Of a stretch of DNA of 64,000 nucleotides, positions 17,574 through 27,382 are shown in pieces. The DNA lies in assembly GCA_009917455.1 (NCBI GenBank), contig QZDS01000019.1, forward strand, positions 1 to 64,000, in the 5' to 3' direction. A program made the position numbers and the translations under genes. The notes beneath the pieces were generated by a model. The model made no database searches. It was not told where the DNA came from and worked only from the letters and a program-made list of their open reading frames with translations. This DNA is from a bacterium 1xD8-48. Lineage in GTDB: Bacteria > Bacillota > Clostridia > Lachnospirales > Lachnospiraceae. Each line of letters opens with the position of its first letter. The stretch's first letter is position 1.

Positions 17574-19775
17574 ATGAGGAAAGCGTTGAAAGCGTTCAAA
17601 AATCAGAGCATTTTTTATTATATCCTGATGTTCAGTGCCATGGTGGTGCTGATTATCGGGCTTCTTGGCGGGTATCTGTACCGGTTTTATTACCGGACGC
17701 TTTATAATGATTTCCTGTCCTCCAACGAAGCCTGGCTTTCTTCTGTCGCCGGGCGTCACGAATACGATATGCAGACCTTTTCAAATGTTGCTTTAGAGAT
17801 GGGAATTTCCATGGATATTGCGGCGTTTAAGCTGGACGAGCAGCCGGAAAAAAGTATACGGCTGAAGGAGAGGCTGAATCAGTATATGGCGGTGAGCCAG
17901 AATATCAGCGATATCTTTTACGCCTATCATCAGGACAACTATATTTACGATTACCGCACTTCCGCTGATATTGACCGCTTTTTTACAAGCGGGATTGTAC
18001 TGGAGGAGACGGAGCCCTGGAAATTCCGGGAGCTTGTCTACCAGGATATCAGGGAAATGACGGCGCTTCCCGAGCAGAGTATTTCCGGCTACCTTACAGG
18101 CTCCTTTAAGGATGTGAATACCAATGCAGTCATTTATATTTATCCTGTGGCGCCCAAATACTGGGGAAATGTGGTTTTTGTGGTGAACAGCAACTATTAT
18201 GAGGAGCTTCTTTCCGCTTCGGAGGAACAAAAAAGGGAAACCTGCCTGCTTTATGACGGACAGATAATCACCCGGCGGGGAAATCTCGGCCTTTCAGGAG
18301 AAGCGTTGACAGAGGCGCTTGCAGGAGCAGAGGACGGACAGAAGAAAATAAGCATTGACGGCAAAAGCTATCTTCTTACCGCAGCTTCCGGCAGCGGGTT
18401 GACCTATTGCAGTATCCAGCCCATGGGAATCTTTTACGATAAAATTATGACCCAGCAGTGGGGGATTATTCTGTTGCTTTTAATTTGCAGTATTCCGGCC
18501 TCTTTCATTATCGTGTCGCTGTCAAGGAATCTGATGGGAAAGGTGAAGGGAATCAATATTCTCTTAAACGACGAGGAGGAATCTTACTATAATATCAGCA
18601 ATATCGAGAGCGGAATCCGTATGCTGGTGGAAAACAGTCGGGAGACGGAGAAGGAAAGCGCCTCCCTTCGAAGGACAAAATTTTTAATTAATTTTATCCG
18701 CAGCGAATATCCCGACAGAAAGAGCATGGAGGAAATGGCCCATAAGGCGGAGCTTTGCGTGGATTACCGGTATTTTGCAGTGCTTCTTATGGGGGACAGG
18801 GGGAACAGCAACGAGCGAAAGGCTCATGAGAAGATGCTGGCGGAAGTGGCGGGAGCCAAGGGCATCGAGGGCTACGGCATGAACCTCATCAGCAATAACC
18901 AGAGTCTTTTTGTGATTTTCGGGGACGAGCCGGAGCGGCTTTGCCGGATAGAAAAGAGTATTTTCAATATCGGCAAAAAATACTGCGAGGAGTTTATCAT
19001 GGCGGTCAGCGGGCTTCATGAGAAATTTGCGGAGGCTTCCGAGGCGTATCTGGAGGCGGACGCGGCCTTTGACAACCGTTTTCTGATGGATAACGATGAG
19101 ATTATCCGCTATGAATCTCTGGCGGATACGAAGGAGGTTCACCTTCTTCCCGAAAATTATTTAAAGCGTTTGAAAAACGCCATCCGCACAGGGCAGGAGA
19201 AAGAGATGGAAACGACGGTGGAGGAAATCTGCCAGCGGCTTAAAAAGGAAAACTATACCCTGCTGACTTTCCGTCTTTTATACAACGATATTATTCATAT
19301 GCTGGTGTCCGAGTGGAACATCGGGGAAGGGGATTTTAAAAACATTTATAACGTGTTTACCCTGTCCCAGTGCCTGACAATTCAGGATTTCAGCGACGTT
19401 TTGTGCGAGGTCTGCCGGAGCCTGATGCATATCCGGCAGAAAAAGGAAAAGGATGCGCCGGGGCTTGCGGAGGCAGCCATTGTTTATATGAAAGAAAATT
19501 TCCAGAGCGTGGATTTGAATATGGGGGCTCTGGCGGATAAACTCGAGGTGAGTCCGGTGACGCTGGCAGTAGAATTTAAGAGCGAGATGGGAATGAGCCC
19601 CTCGGATTATCTGGCGCTGCTTCGTATGGAGAAGGCCAGGGAGCTTTTGCGGAGTACGGATATGCGGGTAAAAGAGGTGAGCCTTGCGGTGGGCTATGAG
19701 GACGACCATGTATTTATGCGCCGTTTTAAGAAATACGTGGGGATGACGCCGGGACAGTACCGGAGCGAGGCGTGA
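17574..19775 (+). CDS. Membrane-anchored AraC family transcriptional regulator
   Basis: About 733 residues. Transmembrane helices near 13-38 (SIFYYILMFSAMVVLIIGLL) and 297-318 (LLLLICSIPASFIIVSL) flank an extracellular sensor. A cytoplasmic linker follows and two AraC helix-turn-helices end the protein (about 630-733; LEVSPVTLAVEFKSEMGMSPSDYLALLRMEKAREL). This YesS-like layout joins sensor and DNA binder in one polypeptide, with no kinase. I chose ATG 17574 because GGGGGAAG precedes it; the frame is open from 17436 but that stretch overlaps two hairpins. It lies between the importer and the GH115/GH28 genes and probably controls both. Confidence 0.88.
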   Translation: MRKALKAFKNQSIFYYILMFSAMVVLIIGLLGGYLYRFYYRTLYNDFLSSNEAWLSSVAGRHEYDMQTFSNVALEMGISMDIAAFKLDEQPEKSIRLKERLNQYMAVSQNISDIFYAYHQDNYIYDYRTSADIDRFFTSGIVLEETEPWKFRELVYQDIREMTALPEQSISGYLTGSFKDVNTNAVIYIYPVAPKYWGNVVFVVNSNYYEELLSASEEQKRETCLLYDGQIITRRGNLGLSGEALTEALAGAEDGQKKISIDGKSYLLTAASGSGLTYCSIQPMGIFYDKIMTQQWGIILLLLICSIPASFIIVSLSRNLMGKVKGINILLNDEEESYYNISNIESGIRMLVENSRETEKESASLRRTKFLINFIRSEYPDRKSMEEMAHKAELCVDYRYFAVLLMGDRGNSNERKAHEKMLAEVAGAKGIEGYGMNLISNNQSLFVIFGDEPERLCRIEKSIFNIGKKYCEEFIMAVSGLHEKFAEASEAYLEADAAFDNRFLMDNDEIIRYESLADTKEVHLLPENYLKRLKNAIRTGQEKEMETTVEEICQRLKKENYTLLTFRLLYNDIIHMLVSEWNIGEGDFKNIYNVFTLSQCLTIQDFSDVLCEVCRSLMHIRQKKEKDAPGLAEAAIVYMKENFQSVDLNMGALADKLEVSPVTLAVEFKSEMGMSPSDYLALLRMEKARELLRSTDMRVKEVSLAVGYEDDHVFMRRFKKYVGMTPGQYRSEA

Positions 19776-19812
19776 AAAAGCAGGGGCAGTCTGACAGGAA
19801 GGAATCGGAAAA

Positions 19813-22800
19813 ATGAGCGTAAAAATCAGCCGGTACAATTATATAAAGGTAGATTATGAAGCCGGGGAACCGGAGGCGGTGGCAAGGGCGGCCGGGAATC
19901 TGGTAAGGGATTTGCGGCGGGTGCTGGACTGCTGTCCGGAGCCCCCGGGCAATGTTCCCTTTTGCAGAATCATAGTGGGAACGCTTGGCGTGTCGGAGGA
20001 AATCTGCCGGAAAGCGGAAATTGGCCTTCTGGCGGACGAGGAGGGGCTCCCATATAAAGAAGCCTTTCTGATACAGGAAAAGGACGGCGAGCTTTTGATT
20101 GCAGGCAGCGACAGGCGGGGGACGGTGTACGGGATTTATGAGATTTGCGAAAGGTATCTGGGAGTGTCGCCCTGGTACTTTTTCGGGGACGTGCCTGTGC
20201 GCCGGAAGCAGGAAATCTTTTTCCCCGACGGATTTACAAGGACGGACCGTCCCGTTGTGGAATACCGGGGGATTTTTATCAACGACGAGGAGGAGCTGGA
20301 GCACTGGGTGCAGCGTTATATGGGGGAGGACACCATCGGCGCAAAAACCTACGAGAAGATTTTCGAGCTGCTGCTTCGGCTGAAAATGAACTATATCTGG
20401 CCGGCCATGCATGTGAATTCCTTTAACCTGAAAAAGGAAAACGGCGCGCTGGCGGATGCCATGGGGATTGTGGTGGGAACCTCCCACTGTGACATGCTGA
20501 TGCGGAGCAATAACCGGGAGTGGAAGCCCTGGATTAAGAAAAAAGGCTATGAGGAAGCCGTGTACGATTTTTCCATTCCGGGAAGAAACCGGGAAATTTT
20601 AAAGGAGTACTGGCGGGAGAGCGTGGAGCAGAACCGGGATTTTGAGGTGAGCTATACTCTGGGAATGCGGGGGATTCACGATTCCGGCTTTGAGACGAAG
20701 ACGCTGGAAGGGAAAACCGGGAAGGAGCTTCTTGCGGCAAAGATGGCGCTCCTTGACACGGTTATCAGCGCCCAGCAGGAAATACTGAAGGATACCCTTT
20801 CTCACGAGACGTTAAAGACCTTTGTGCCCTATAAGGAGGTGCTTGAGCTGTACGACAACGGCCTTGAGGTGCCCGGGGATTTGACTTTAATATGGGTTAA
20901 CGACAACTACGGCTACGTGAGGCGGTATCCCGGCGAGGAGGAAAAAAAGCGCAGGGGCGGAAACGGGATTTATTATCACAATTCCTACTGGGCGCCGCCG
21001 GGAGGCTCCTATTTGTTTCTCTGCTCCATCCCCCTTGCCCATACAAGAAACGAGCTTTTAAAGGCGTATGAGGAGGGGATTCGGAAAATCTGGGTGACGA
21101 ATTTCGGCGCGATAAAGCCTCTGGAGCAGCAGATTTCCTTCTATGCGGCTCTTGCATGGGAGGCGGGCAGAAAGGATGCCCTGACAGATAACGAGGAGCT
21201 TTTTCTGCAAAAATGGATTGATGATACCTTCAGCGGCGGCTTCGGAAAGGAGCTTGCCCCCTGTCTTCTTTCCTTTGACCAGCTCACAAACACAAGGAAG
21301 GTGGAGCAGATGGATATGGACGCCTTTTCCCAGACGGCTTACGGGGACGAGGCGGCGGGCCGGATTCACCGCTATGAGGAAATGTTTCAGAAGGTGAACC
21401 ATATCTGGAAAGCCCTTCCCCGGCAGGAGCAGGATGCCTTTTTCCAGATGATTGCAATGAAGTTCCACGCTGCCTATTTTACGAATCTCATGTATTATTA
21501 TGCGGACAGGAGCGTCCTTTGCATGGAACAGGGGAAGGACGCGGCGGCGGCAAAATACACGAGGCAGGGAAAACTTCTGGACAGGGCGCGCCGGAGCATG
21601 ATTTATTATTATAACCATGTGATGTCGGGCGGAAAGTGGAACGGGATTCTGACGCCGGAGGATTTTCCCCCGCCAAGAACCGCCATGCACCCGGCGTTTA
21701 TGCCGCCGGTTGGGGCAAAGGGGGATGCGTCCGCCGGTGAAGTGGCTGGAAAAGACCCGGCGGAAGAAACCCGATTTGCGTCTGCGGCCAGCGCCGCCGG
21801 GCCGGTGATAAGCCTGTGGAATGAGGGAAGTGAAATTGTGTTTACCAGACCGGCGGTGAAGTGGCTGGAAATCGGAAACAACAGCGGAAGGCCGCTCAAC
21901 TGCCGCATCAGCGGGCCGGACTGGATTCGCTTTACGGAAAGCGGGCTTTCGGAAACCGAAATCGCCGTAGAATATGAGGAGCGGATTCTATTCGAGGCGG
22001 ACAGGGAGAAGATGGATGACGGTTTGGGATATGAAAAAGACGGCGGCGTTATCCGGAGGATTTCGGATGAGATAGTGGTAACGGAGGGGGAAGAAAAAAT
22101 ACTCTGCCGGATTCCGGTCTCCGCATTGGTATGGCGGGAGGAGGATGTTGCGGCGGAGGGAGCTGGCAGTCAGGAGTCTCCGCGTTATGGCAATCGGGTA
22201 TGTGCGGAGGACGACGGCCGGATTTGTGTGGAGGCACAGAGCGCGGCGCTGTCGGAGGGCTGGAAAAGAATTGAAAATCTGGGGAGGGATTCTTCCGCTC
22301 TTCTGGAATCACGAAAAGAGGGGGCGGCGCTTCGTTATCCGGTGAGGGTATTTTCGGAGGGCAGCTTTTTGCTGGAGCTTCATCGTTTTCCGACTTTAAA
22401 TTCCACTGGGGAAATCCGTGTGGGCATTTCCGTGGACGGCGGGGAAGTGCAGGTGCTGGAGTCAGAGTCTAAGGACGAGCATTGCGGCAAGTGGAAGGAA
22501 AATGTGCGAAACAATGTGGATAAACTGTATCTGCAATTACCTTATATGAGCGCGGGCGTCCATGTGATTGGAATTCATGGTATGAGCCGGTATTTTGCCT
22601 TCACAAGATTTGTGATTTATACGGATAAAAGAAAGGAGAATGCGCTGGGAAAGGATGGGGGGAATCAGAGTCTGCCTCTTTTCTTTGACGCCGGGGCTTT
22701 TGCGAAGGAATTTTACGGAGAAAAGGCCTGGGAGCTTTTGCCCCGCCCCGTATACTTCCTGCCCGGGACGCCGGAGGGAGACAGCCTGACTATGGAGGAT

Positions 22801-23355
22801 ATCGTTTTTCAGCCCCTGCGCCACGGGACGCAGATTCCGGCGTGGGAAATTGTGGAAAGAGGGAGATTTCCCTTTAAGGAGAGGGAAGGGATTATCCGGA
22901 TTGAAACGGCTGCGGCTCTTTTGCAGAGCAGAAACGCATACACTTTAAACGGAGTCTGGCATTGGTGCAACAGTCCTTCCCACGGGGAAAGCGGTCTTGC
23001 CATGTATATCAGGAAAGAAGGCGGAAGGTGGGAGCCGGAGCGCGCGCCCTCGTTATGCTACCGCATAGAGGCAGAGGGAGGCGATTACCAAATCTGGATT
23101 CGGGCGCTGATGTGGGGAGAGGATACCTCTCATTTTACCATCGGAATAGACGGAAGGCTGATTCCGGAAAAGGAGCTATATGGCGGTCATGCCATATGGC
23201 GTTATTCCAACGAGCAGGTGTGGAAATGGATTCCGGTTTACCGGGCGCATCTGGAAAAAGGGGAACATCTGCTGCAGGCGCTGGCATTGTCCTCGCGCCT
23301 TAGGTTTGAACAGATTTATCTGACGAAGGGGAACGAGCTTCCCGGGGAAATATGA
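19813..23355 (+). CDS. GH115 glycoside hydrolase (xylan alpha-1,2-glucuronidase type)
   Basis: An 1180-residue protein with GH115 hallmarks: an N-terminal domain (AGSDRRGTVYGIYEICERYLGVSP), the barrel core (LKMNYIWPAMHVNSF, MGIVVGTSHCDML, SYTLGMRGIHDSGF, LTLIWVNDNYGY) and C-terminal beta domains. Family members remove 4-O-methyl-glucuronic acid from xylan or glucuronic acid from arabinogalactan. No signal peptide is visible, so it should act inside the cell on imported oligosaccharides. At 1180 residues it is longer than many members; the extra length is a low-complexity insert near residues 630-660 and the C-terminal part. It starts 37 bp after the regulator gene and is probably in its regulon. 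Confidence 0.87.
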   Translation: MSVKISRYNYIKVDYEAGEPEAVARAAGNLVRDLRRVLDCCPEPPGNVPFCRIIVGTLGVSEEICRKAEIGLLADEEGLPYKEAFLIQEKDGELLIAGSDRRGTVYGIYEICERYLGVSPWYFFGDVPVRRKQEIFFPDGFTRTDRPVVEYRGIFINDEEELEHWVQRYMGEDTIGAKTYEKIFELLLRLKMNYIWPAMHVNSFNLKKENGALADAMGIVVGTSHCDMLMRSNNREWKPWIKKKGYEEAVYDFSIPGRNREILKEYWRESVEQNRDFEVSYTLGMRGIHDSGFETKTLEGKTGKELLAAKMALLDTVISAQQEILKDTLSHETLKTFVPYKEVLELYDNGLEVPGDLTLIWVNDNYGYVRRYPGEEEKKRRGGNGIYYHNSYWAPPGGSYLFLCSIPLAHTRNELLKAYEEGIRKIWVTNFGAIKPLEQQISFYAALAWEAGRKDALTDNEELFLQKWIDDTFSGGFGKELAPCLLSFDQLTNTRKVEQMDMDAFSQTAYGDEAAGRIHRYEEMFQKVNHIWKALPRQEQDAFFQMIAMKFHAAYFTNLMYYYADRSVLCMEQGKDAAAAKYTRQGKLLDRARRSMIYYYNHVMSGGKWNGILTPEDFPPPRTAMHPAFMPPVGAKGDASAGEVAGKDPAEETRFASAASAAGPVISLWNEGSEIVFTRPAVKWLEIGNNSGRPLNCRISGPDWIRFTESGLSETEIAVEYEERILFEADREKMDDGLGYEKDGGVIRRISDEIVVTEGEEKILCRIPVSALVWREEDVAAEGAGSQESPRYGNRVCAEDDGRICVEAQSAALSEGWKRIENLGRDSSALLESRKEGAALRYPVRVFSEGSFLLELHRFPTLNSTGEIRVGISVDGGEVQVLESESKDEHCGKWKENVRNNVDKLYLQLPYMSAGVHVIGIHGMSRYFAFTRFVIYTDKRKENALGKDGGNQSLPLFFDAGAFAKEFYGEKAWELLPRPVYFLPGTPEGDSLTMEDIVFQPLRHGTQIPAWEIVERGRFPFKEREGIIRIETAAALLQSRNAYTLNGVWHWCNSPSHGESGLAMYIRKEGGRWEPERAPSLCYRIEAEGGDYQIWIRALMWGEDTSHFTIGIDGRLIPEKELYGGHAIWRYSNEQVWKWIPVYRAHLEKGEHLLQALALSSRLRFEQIYLTKGNELPGEI

Positions 23356-23371
23356 CAAATTTTCAAGCCGG

Positions 23372-23403
23372 AGAGTTTGTGTATGCGCGGCACCCGCAAA
23401 CTC
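23372..23403 (+). other. Hairpin between GH115 and GH28 genes
   Basis: GAGTTTGTG and CGCAAACTC pair over nine positions (one G-U). No U-tract follows, so read-through into the GH28 gene is likely. Confidence 0.35.
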
Positions 23404-23441
23404 TGCCATGCGCTTAAAAACAGCGCAGAAATGAGGTGAAA

Positions 23442-25040
23442 ATGAAGCCCTTTAACTATGCAGTGGCAGATACGACGATTATCCTGTACTGGGAAAAAAC
23501 ACAGATGCAGGGTGGCGGGCAGAGCCTTTGCTATCAGGTGTACGTAGGCGGGGAGCCTGCGGGAAGTACGGGAAAGACGCATTTTACCATAGAAAATCTA
23601 AAGCCGGATACGGAGTATGAGACGGCGGTTTATGTGGCAGGAGAAGCTCCTGACCGGCAGGCGGCCGTCAATGTGCAGACTGCCTCTGGGGAGCAGGCGG
23701 GCTCTGGCGGGAAACCGGCTTTCGGCAAACCGCTTGCCTCCTGTCGGATACGCACGGCAAAAAGAAAGCGGCGTCTGGACATCACGAAGCCGCCTTATCT
23801 GGCGGTGGGAGACGGAAAGACCTTAAACACGAAAGCGATTCAGCAGGCTTTGGAGGATTGCAATGAGGAGACGGCAGTGTACGTGCCTTCGGGAACCTTC
23901 CTGACCGGCGCGCTTCGCCTGCATGATAATACAGAGCTTTATCTGGAAGAAGGGGCGGTAATTCAGGGAACGGCAAATCCGGCGGACTATCTGCCGCGGA
24001 TTCCCAGCCGGTTTGAAGGGCTGGAGATGGAGTGCTGTTCCAGTCTGCTGAATATGGGGAAGCTCGACCATACGAAGGAGCCTGACTGTGAAAATATTCT
24101 GATTCACGGAAAAGGAACCATTGCAAGCGGAGGCCGGACGCTGGCGGAGGCGGTTATCAGCGCGGAAAAAGAGCGGCTTACGGATTTCCTTGCGGGGCTT
24201 TCAGAGGAACAGAAAAAGGAATATGAAAAGCCGGAAACCATTCCCGGCAGAGTGCGTCCGCGGCTGATTAATATCAGCAACTGCAAAAACGTGCGCATCA
24301 GCGGGCTTGCCCTTGAAAACGGGGCGAGCTGGAACGTGCATATGATTTATTCCAGGGATATCCTCACGGATAACTGTACCTTTTTCTCAAAGGACGTCTG
24401 GAACGGGGACGGCTGGGACCCGGATTCCTCGGAAAACTGTACCATATTCGGCTGCGTTTTCCGCACGGGGGATGATTCTATTGCCATAAAATCCGGGAAA
24501 AATCCCGAGGGGAATGTGATTGGAAGACCCTGCAGGGGGATACGTATTTTTGACTGTGTGTGCGAGGCTGGTCACGGAATTACCATCGGAAGTGAGATGT
24601 CCGGCGGCGTATCCGACGTGAAAATCTGGGACTGCGATTTGAGAGGCGGGTGCTACGGGCTTGAGGTGAAAGGTACGAAAAAGAGAGGCAGTTATGTCAG
24701 GGACGTGCAGGTGAGAGACAGCGTTCTTCCCCGGATTTTATTCCATGCTGTGGATTACAACGACGATGGAGCAGGGGCGGGAAAGCCGCCTGTCTTTGAA
24801 AGCTGCCGTTTTGAGAATGTGAGGGTTCTCGGGCGGTATGCGGACAGGGACAGCGGGGAGGTTAAGGATTGCGCCGGGATAGAACTGAAGGGCTTTGACG
24901 AACCGGGGTATGAGATAAGGGATATTTTGTTGAAGAATGTGAGGCTTTCCGGCGGCGGGCGGACGTGCAGGATTGTGATGGAGAATTGTAAGGACATCAG
25001 GTTTGAGGATGTAAGAGTGGAGGAAGACAGAATAATTTAA
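23442..25040 (+). CDS. GH28 polygalacturonase-like glycoside hydrolase
   Basis: About 532 residues: an N-terminal fibronectin-III-like domain (to residue ~95, YQVYVGGEPAGST, NLKPDTEYETAVYVAG), then a right-handed parallel beta-helix. GH28 motifs are present: NGDGWD (Asp323 and Asp326), GDDSIAI (Asp344, Asp345), GHGITIGSE (His378) and the later EVKGTKKRG for the RxK site. The enzyme hydrolyses galacturonide linkages in pectin or rhamnogalacturonan. There is no signal peptide, so it probably trims imported oligogalacturonides. ATG 23442 has GAGG 5 nt upstream; a GTG at 23436 is also in frame. It ends the GH115 operon. Confidence 0.88.
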   Translation: MKPFNYAVADTTIILYWEKTQMQGGGQSLCYQVYVGGEPAGSTGKTHFTIENLKPDTEYETAVYVAGEAPDRQAAVNVQTASGEQAGSGGKPAFGKPLASCRIRTAKRKRRLDITKPPYLAVGDGKTLNTKAIQQALEDCNEETAVYVPSGTFLTGALRLHDNTELYLEEGAVIQGTANPADYLPRIPSRFEGLEMECCSSLLNMGKLDHTKEPDCENILIHGKGTIASGGRTLAEAVISAEKERLTDFLAGLSEEQKKEYEKPETIPGRVRPRLINISNCKNVRISGLALENGASWNVHMIYSRDILTDNCTFFSKDVWNGDGWDPDSSENCTIFGCVFRTGDDSIAIKSGKNPEGNVIGRPCRGIRIFDCVCEAGHGITIGSEMSGGVSDVKIWDCDLRGGCYGLEVKGTKKRGSYVRDVQVRDSVLPRILFHAVDYNDDGAGAGKPPVFESCRFENVRVLGRYADRDSGEVKDCAGIELKGFDEPGYEIRDILLKNVRLSGGGRTCRIVMENCKDIRFEDVRVEEDRII

Positions 25041-25096
25041 TGTTAAAACTAAAAAACTGTAAAGTCCGTGAAGTTGATTAAGGCCTGTAGACATAG

Positions 25097-25240
25097 GGAT
25101 CAGACGGGGAAATCCTGGAGGTGACCGTAGAAGACGGACTGATATGCGGCGCATATGAAACCAGAACAGATGCAAAAAAAGGAAAAATCAGCATTTGCGT
25201 CAAAGGAAAAGGCCGGGCGGAGATTTTCCGGATTATTTAG
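25097..25240 (+). pseudogene. C-terminal fragment of an unidentified protein
   Basis: A 47-codon open stretch without a start codon, bounded by a stop at 25094 and ended by TAG at 25238. Its reading frame gives a protein-like beta-strand pattern (EILEVTVEDGLICG, then KGKISICVKGKGRAEI) that resembles the last Ig-like strand pair of sugar-active enzymes. I take it as the remnant of a deleted gene. The parent family is not identifiable. Confidence 0.4.
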
Positions 25241-25270
25241 AGAGAAAAAAGCATAGCAGAGAATAAAAGT

Positions 25271-25315
25271 GCAGAACTGCCGCACAGCGTGTTTTAGCTG
25301 TTGCGGCAGTTCTGC
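25271..25315. terminator. Very stable hairpin
   Basis: GCAGAACTGCCGCA (25271-25284) pairs perfectly with 25302-25315, and CAGC/GCTG extends the stem to 18 pairs with one bulge. On the minus strand it is followed by CTTTTATTC. It probably terminates transcription between the GH28 operon and the minus-strand remnants. Confidence 0.5.
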
Positions 25316-25355
25316 TTACAATAAGCTGGCCCGCGAAGTGCGGCAGCGTTTGCTA
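25314..25355 (-). repeat. REP-like element, copy C (inverted)
   Basis: Read on the minus strand this gives AGCAAACGCTGCC, then GCCAGCTTATTGTAAG, matching copies A and B at 2637-2715 in order and length. The stem-loop bases have co-varied in part. It directly abuts the strong hairpin at 25271-25315. Confidence 0.6.
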
Positions 25356-25369
25356 CAATAAGTCCACTT

Positions 25370-25838
25370 CTATAATTTCCGCAGATATTCTTCAACATTC
25401 AGATACTGGATATCCCCACTGCTTTGCGTTCCCCGCGGTAGAGCACATATTTTCCGGTAATCGGCCCGGCCTCCCAGGCTCATGATGCTGCTGTAACGGA
25501 TATATTCGTCAATCCCATAAATTTCCAGTACGGATTCAAATTCACGGTAGGGAATAAAGGCAGTATGACATTAAATACAATGGTCGTATAACTTTCATCT
25601 TCCGCAAACAGAAAGCCGGGAGAATCGGTGCCGGAAAGTACGATTTTCATACCGCAGGCCGTTTAAGATAAAAACCTTATCCTGCGGCTCTGCATACAAA
25701 AAATCATGGAGATTCTGATAATGACTGCGTTTTGTATCTGCGCACAGGCGAGGAAAAGGTACGGAGGGACTCACCCGTGCGGATATTGGTGATGAAATCA
25801 GGTTCCGGAGTATGTGATGAGATTTTAGCAGGCTTCAT
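25370..25838 (-). pseudogene. Decayed AAA ATPase of the DUF4143-neighbour type
   Basis: Conceptual minus-strand translation gives recognisable but interrupted fragments. After a GGAGG-led start at 25838 comes MKPAKISSHTPEPDFITNI, then a frame change near 25640-25655 (KIVLSGTDSPGFLFAEDES) and another near 25585 (FIPYREFESVLEIYGIDEYI), ending EYLRKL at TAG 25370. FIPYREFE...GIDEYIRY...MSLGG is a characteristic stretch of the archaeal/bacterial AAA ATPases fused to DUF4143. Frameshifts and the missing Walker A region show that it is a pseudogene. An intact relative, from another branch, is present at 28107. Confidence 0.7.
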
Positions 25839-25892
25839 TTCTGTACCTCCTGTCACAGCCAATATACCTGATTATGCGCAGGCAATCAATAT

Positions 25893-27215
25893 TTACCGAT
25901 ACTCCTTCATATATTCCCCATGGGCGTCAATCAGCTCGTCGCACATAGCTACAATCTCGTCCACAGACAGCTCCGCCGCTGTGTGAGGGTCGAGGAAAGC
26001 CGCCTGATAAATGGCTTCCCGCTTTTTGGTAACGGCGGCTTCAATGGTCATAAGCTGGGCGCCGATATTGGTCATGTTCATAGCGGCAAGCTGCACCGGC
26101 AGACGTCCGATTTTGCAGGGGTGTATGCCCATATTGTCAACAAGGCATGGAACCTCCACGCAGGCATCTGCGGGCAGGTTGGAAATCAGCCCTTCATTTA
26201 TCACATTTCCTCCAATTTTGTAGGGAACATTCGTTACCATGGCCTCCATAATATAGGAGGCATATTCCCTGGAGCGTTCATGGGTAATCTTACCGTCCTT
26301 TAAGATATCGTTCTTCTCCTTTTCCCATCCTTCAATCTGCCTGATACAGCGGCGGGGATACTCGTCAAGAGGAATGTTGTATTTGTCAATCAAATCCGGG
26401 CGGCGGCTTTTGATGAACCAGGGATTATACTCCGCGTTGTGCTCGCTGGATTCCGTGCAGTAATAGCCCAGACGGCGGATATATTCATAGCGGACCATAT
26501 CCTCATGCTTTTCCGTAAGATTCTTTTCAAGAGCCCGTTTTCTGATTTCCGGGTAAAGGTCGTTGCCGTCCTTATCATAAATTTCCAGAAGCCAGCCCAT
26601 GTGGTTGATGCCGGCAATGGTTTCCCGCCGTCCTTCCAGAACGTTTTCCATGCCCAGCGCCTTTAAAAGCTGCTCAGAGCAGACCTGCACACTGTGGCAC
26701 AGCCCTACTGTTTTCACACTGGTGTACCGCTGCATATAGCCGGACAGCATGGCCATAGGATTGGTGTAATTCAAAAACCAGGCGTTCGGGCAGACCTCAT
26801 TCATTTCGTCGGCAAAGTCCTGAAGCACAGGGATGGTGCGCAGAGCACGCATAATACCGCCGATTCCAAGGGTGTCGCCGATGGTCTGGCGCAGACCGTA
26901 TTTTTTCGGGATTTCAAAGTCGGTGATGGTGCAGGGGTCGTATCCTCCTATCTGAATAGCGTTGACCACAAAGTCAGCTCCCCGGAGGGCTTCCTTCCGG
27001 TTTTCCACACCTAAATAGGTTTTAATATTGGCCCGGCCCTCGTTGGTGTTTTTGTTGATTGCGCCGAGAATGATTTCAGATTCCTCAAGGCGTTTGCTGT
27101 CAATGTCGTAAAGGGCGATTTCGCTGTTTCTCAGCGCGGGAGTGCACATGCAGTCCCCTAATACGTTTCTGGCGAACACGGTGCTGCCGGCTCCCATAAA
27201 AGTAATTTTTGGCAT
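25893..27215 (-). CDS. GH4 alpha-galactosidase-like enzyme (MelA family)
   Basis: A 440-residue NAD- and metal-dependent GH4 hydrolase. The Rossmann glycine motif GAGSTVFARNV is at 8-18, NYTNPM at 149-154 and the metal-binding cysteine motif CHSV at 173-176. CHSV is typical of enzymes acting on unphosphorylated sugars such as MelA; phospho-glycosidases carry other residues there. The length matches MelA. Alpha-galacturonidase activity is another possibility given the pectin enzymes next door. Its ATG has a GGAGG upstream and a TATAAT box lies in the AT-rich region near 27256-27262. It stands alone between gene remnants. Confidence 0.85.
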   Translation of the reverse strand: MPKITFMGAGSTVFARNVLGDCMCTPALRNSEIALYDIDSKRLEESEIILGAINKNTNEGRANIKTYLGVENRKEALRGADFVVNAIQIGGYDPCTITDFEIPKKYGLRQTIGDTLGIGGIMRALRTIPVLQDFADEMNEVCPNAWFLNYTNPMAMLSGYMQRYTSVKTVGLCHSVQVCSEQLLKALGMENVLEGRRETIAGINHMGWLLEIYDKDGNDLYPEIRKRALEKNLTEKHEDMVRYEYIRRLGYYCTESSEHNAEYNPWFIKSRRPDLIDKYNIPLDEYPRRCIRQIEGWEKEKNDILKDGKITHERSREYASYIMEAMVTNVPYKIGGNVINEGLISNLPADACVEVPCLVDNMGIHPCKIGRLPVQLAAMNMTNIGAQLMTIEAAVTKKREAIYQAAFLDPHTAAELSVDEIVAMCDELIDAHGEYMKEYR

Positions 27216-27382
27216 AGTTTTCCTCCATTTTCAGTTCCGTAAATTTTACATTTATTATAAAAGGGGACGGAAAATTGCGTTAGGGAATTTGTTTTTTATA
27301 TGAGTGGAAATGTTGTTTGTTTTAATATGGAAACCGGCGGGAATATAAAAAATCAAGACGAAGGTCTGGTGCGCAGGCAAGT

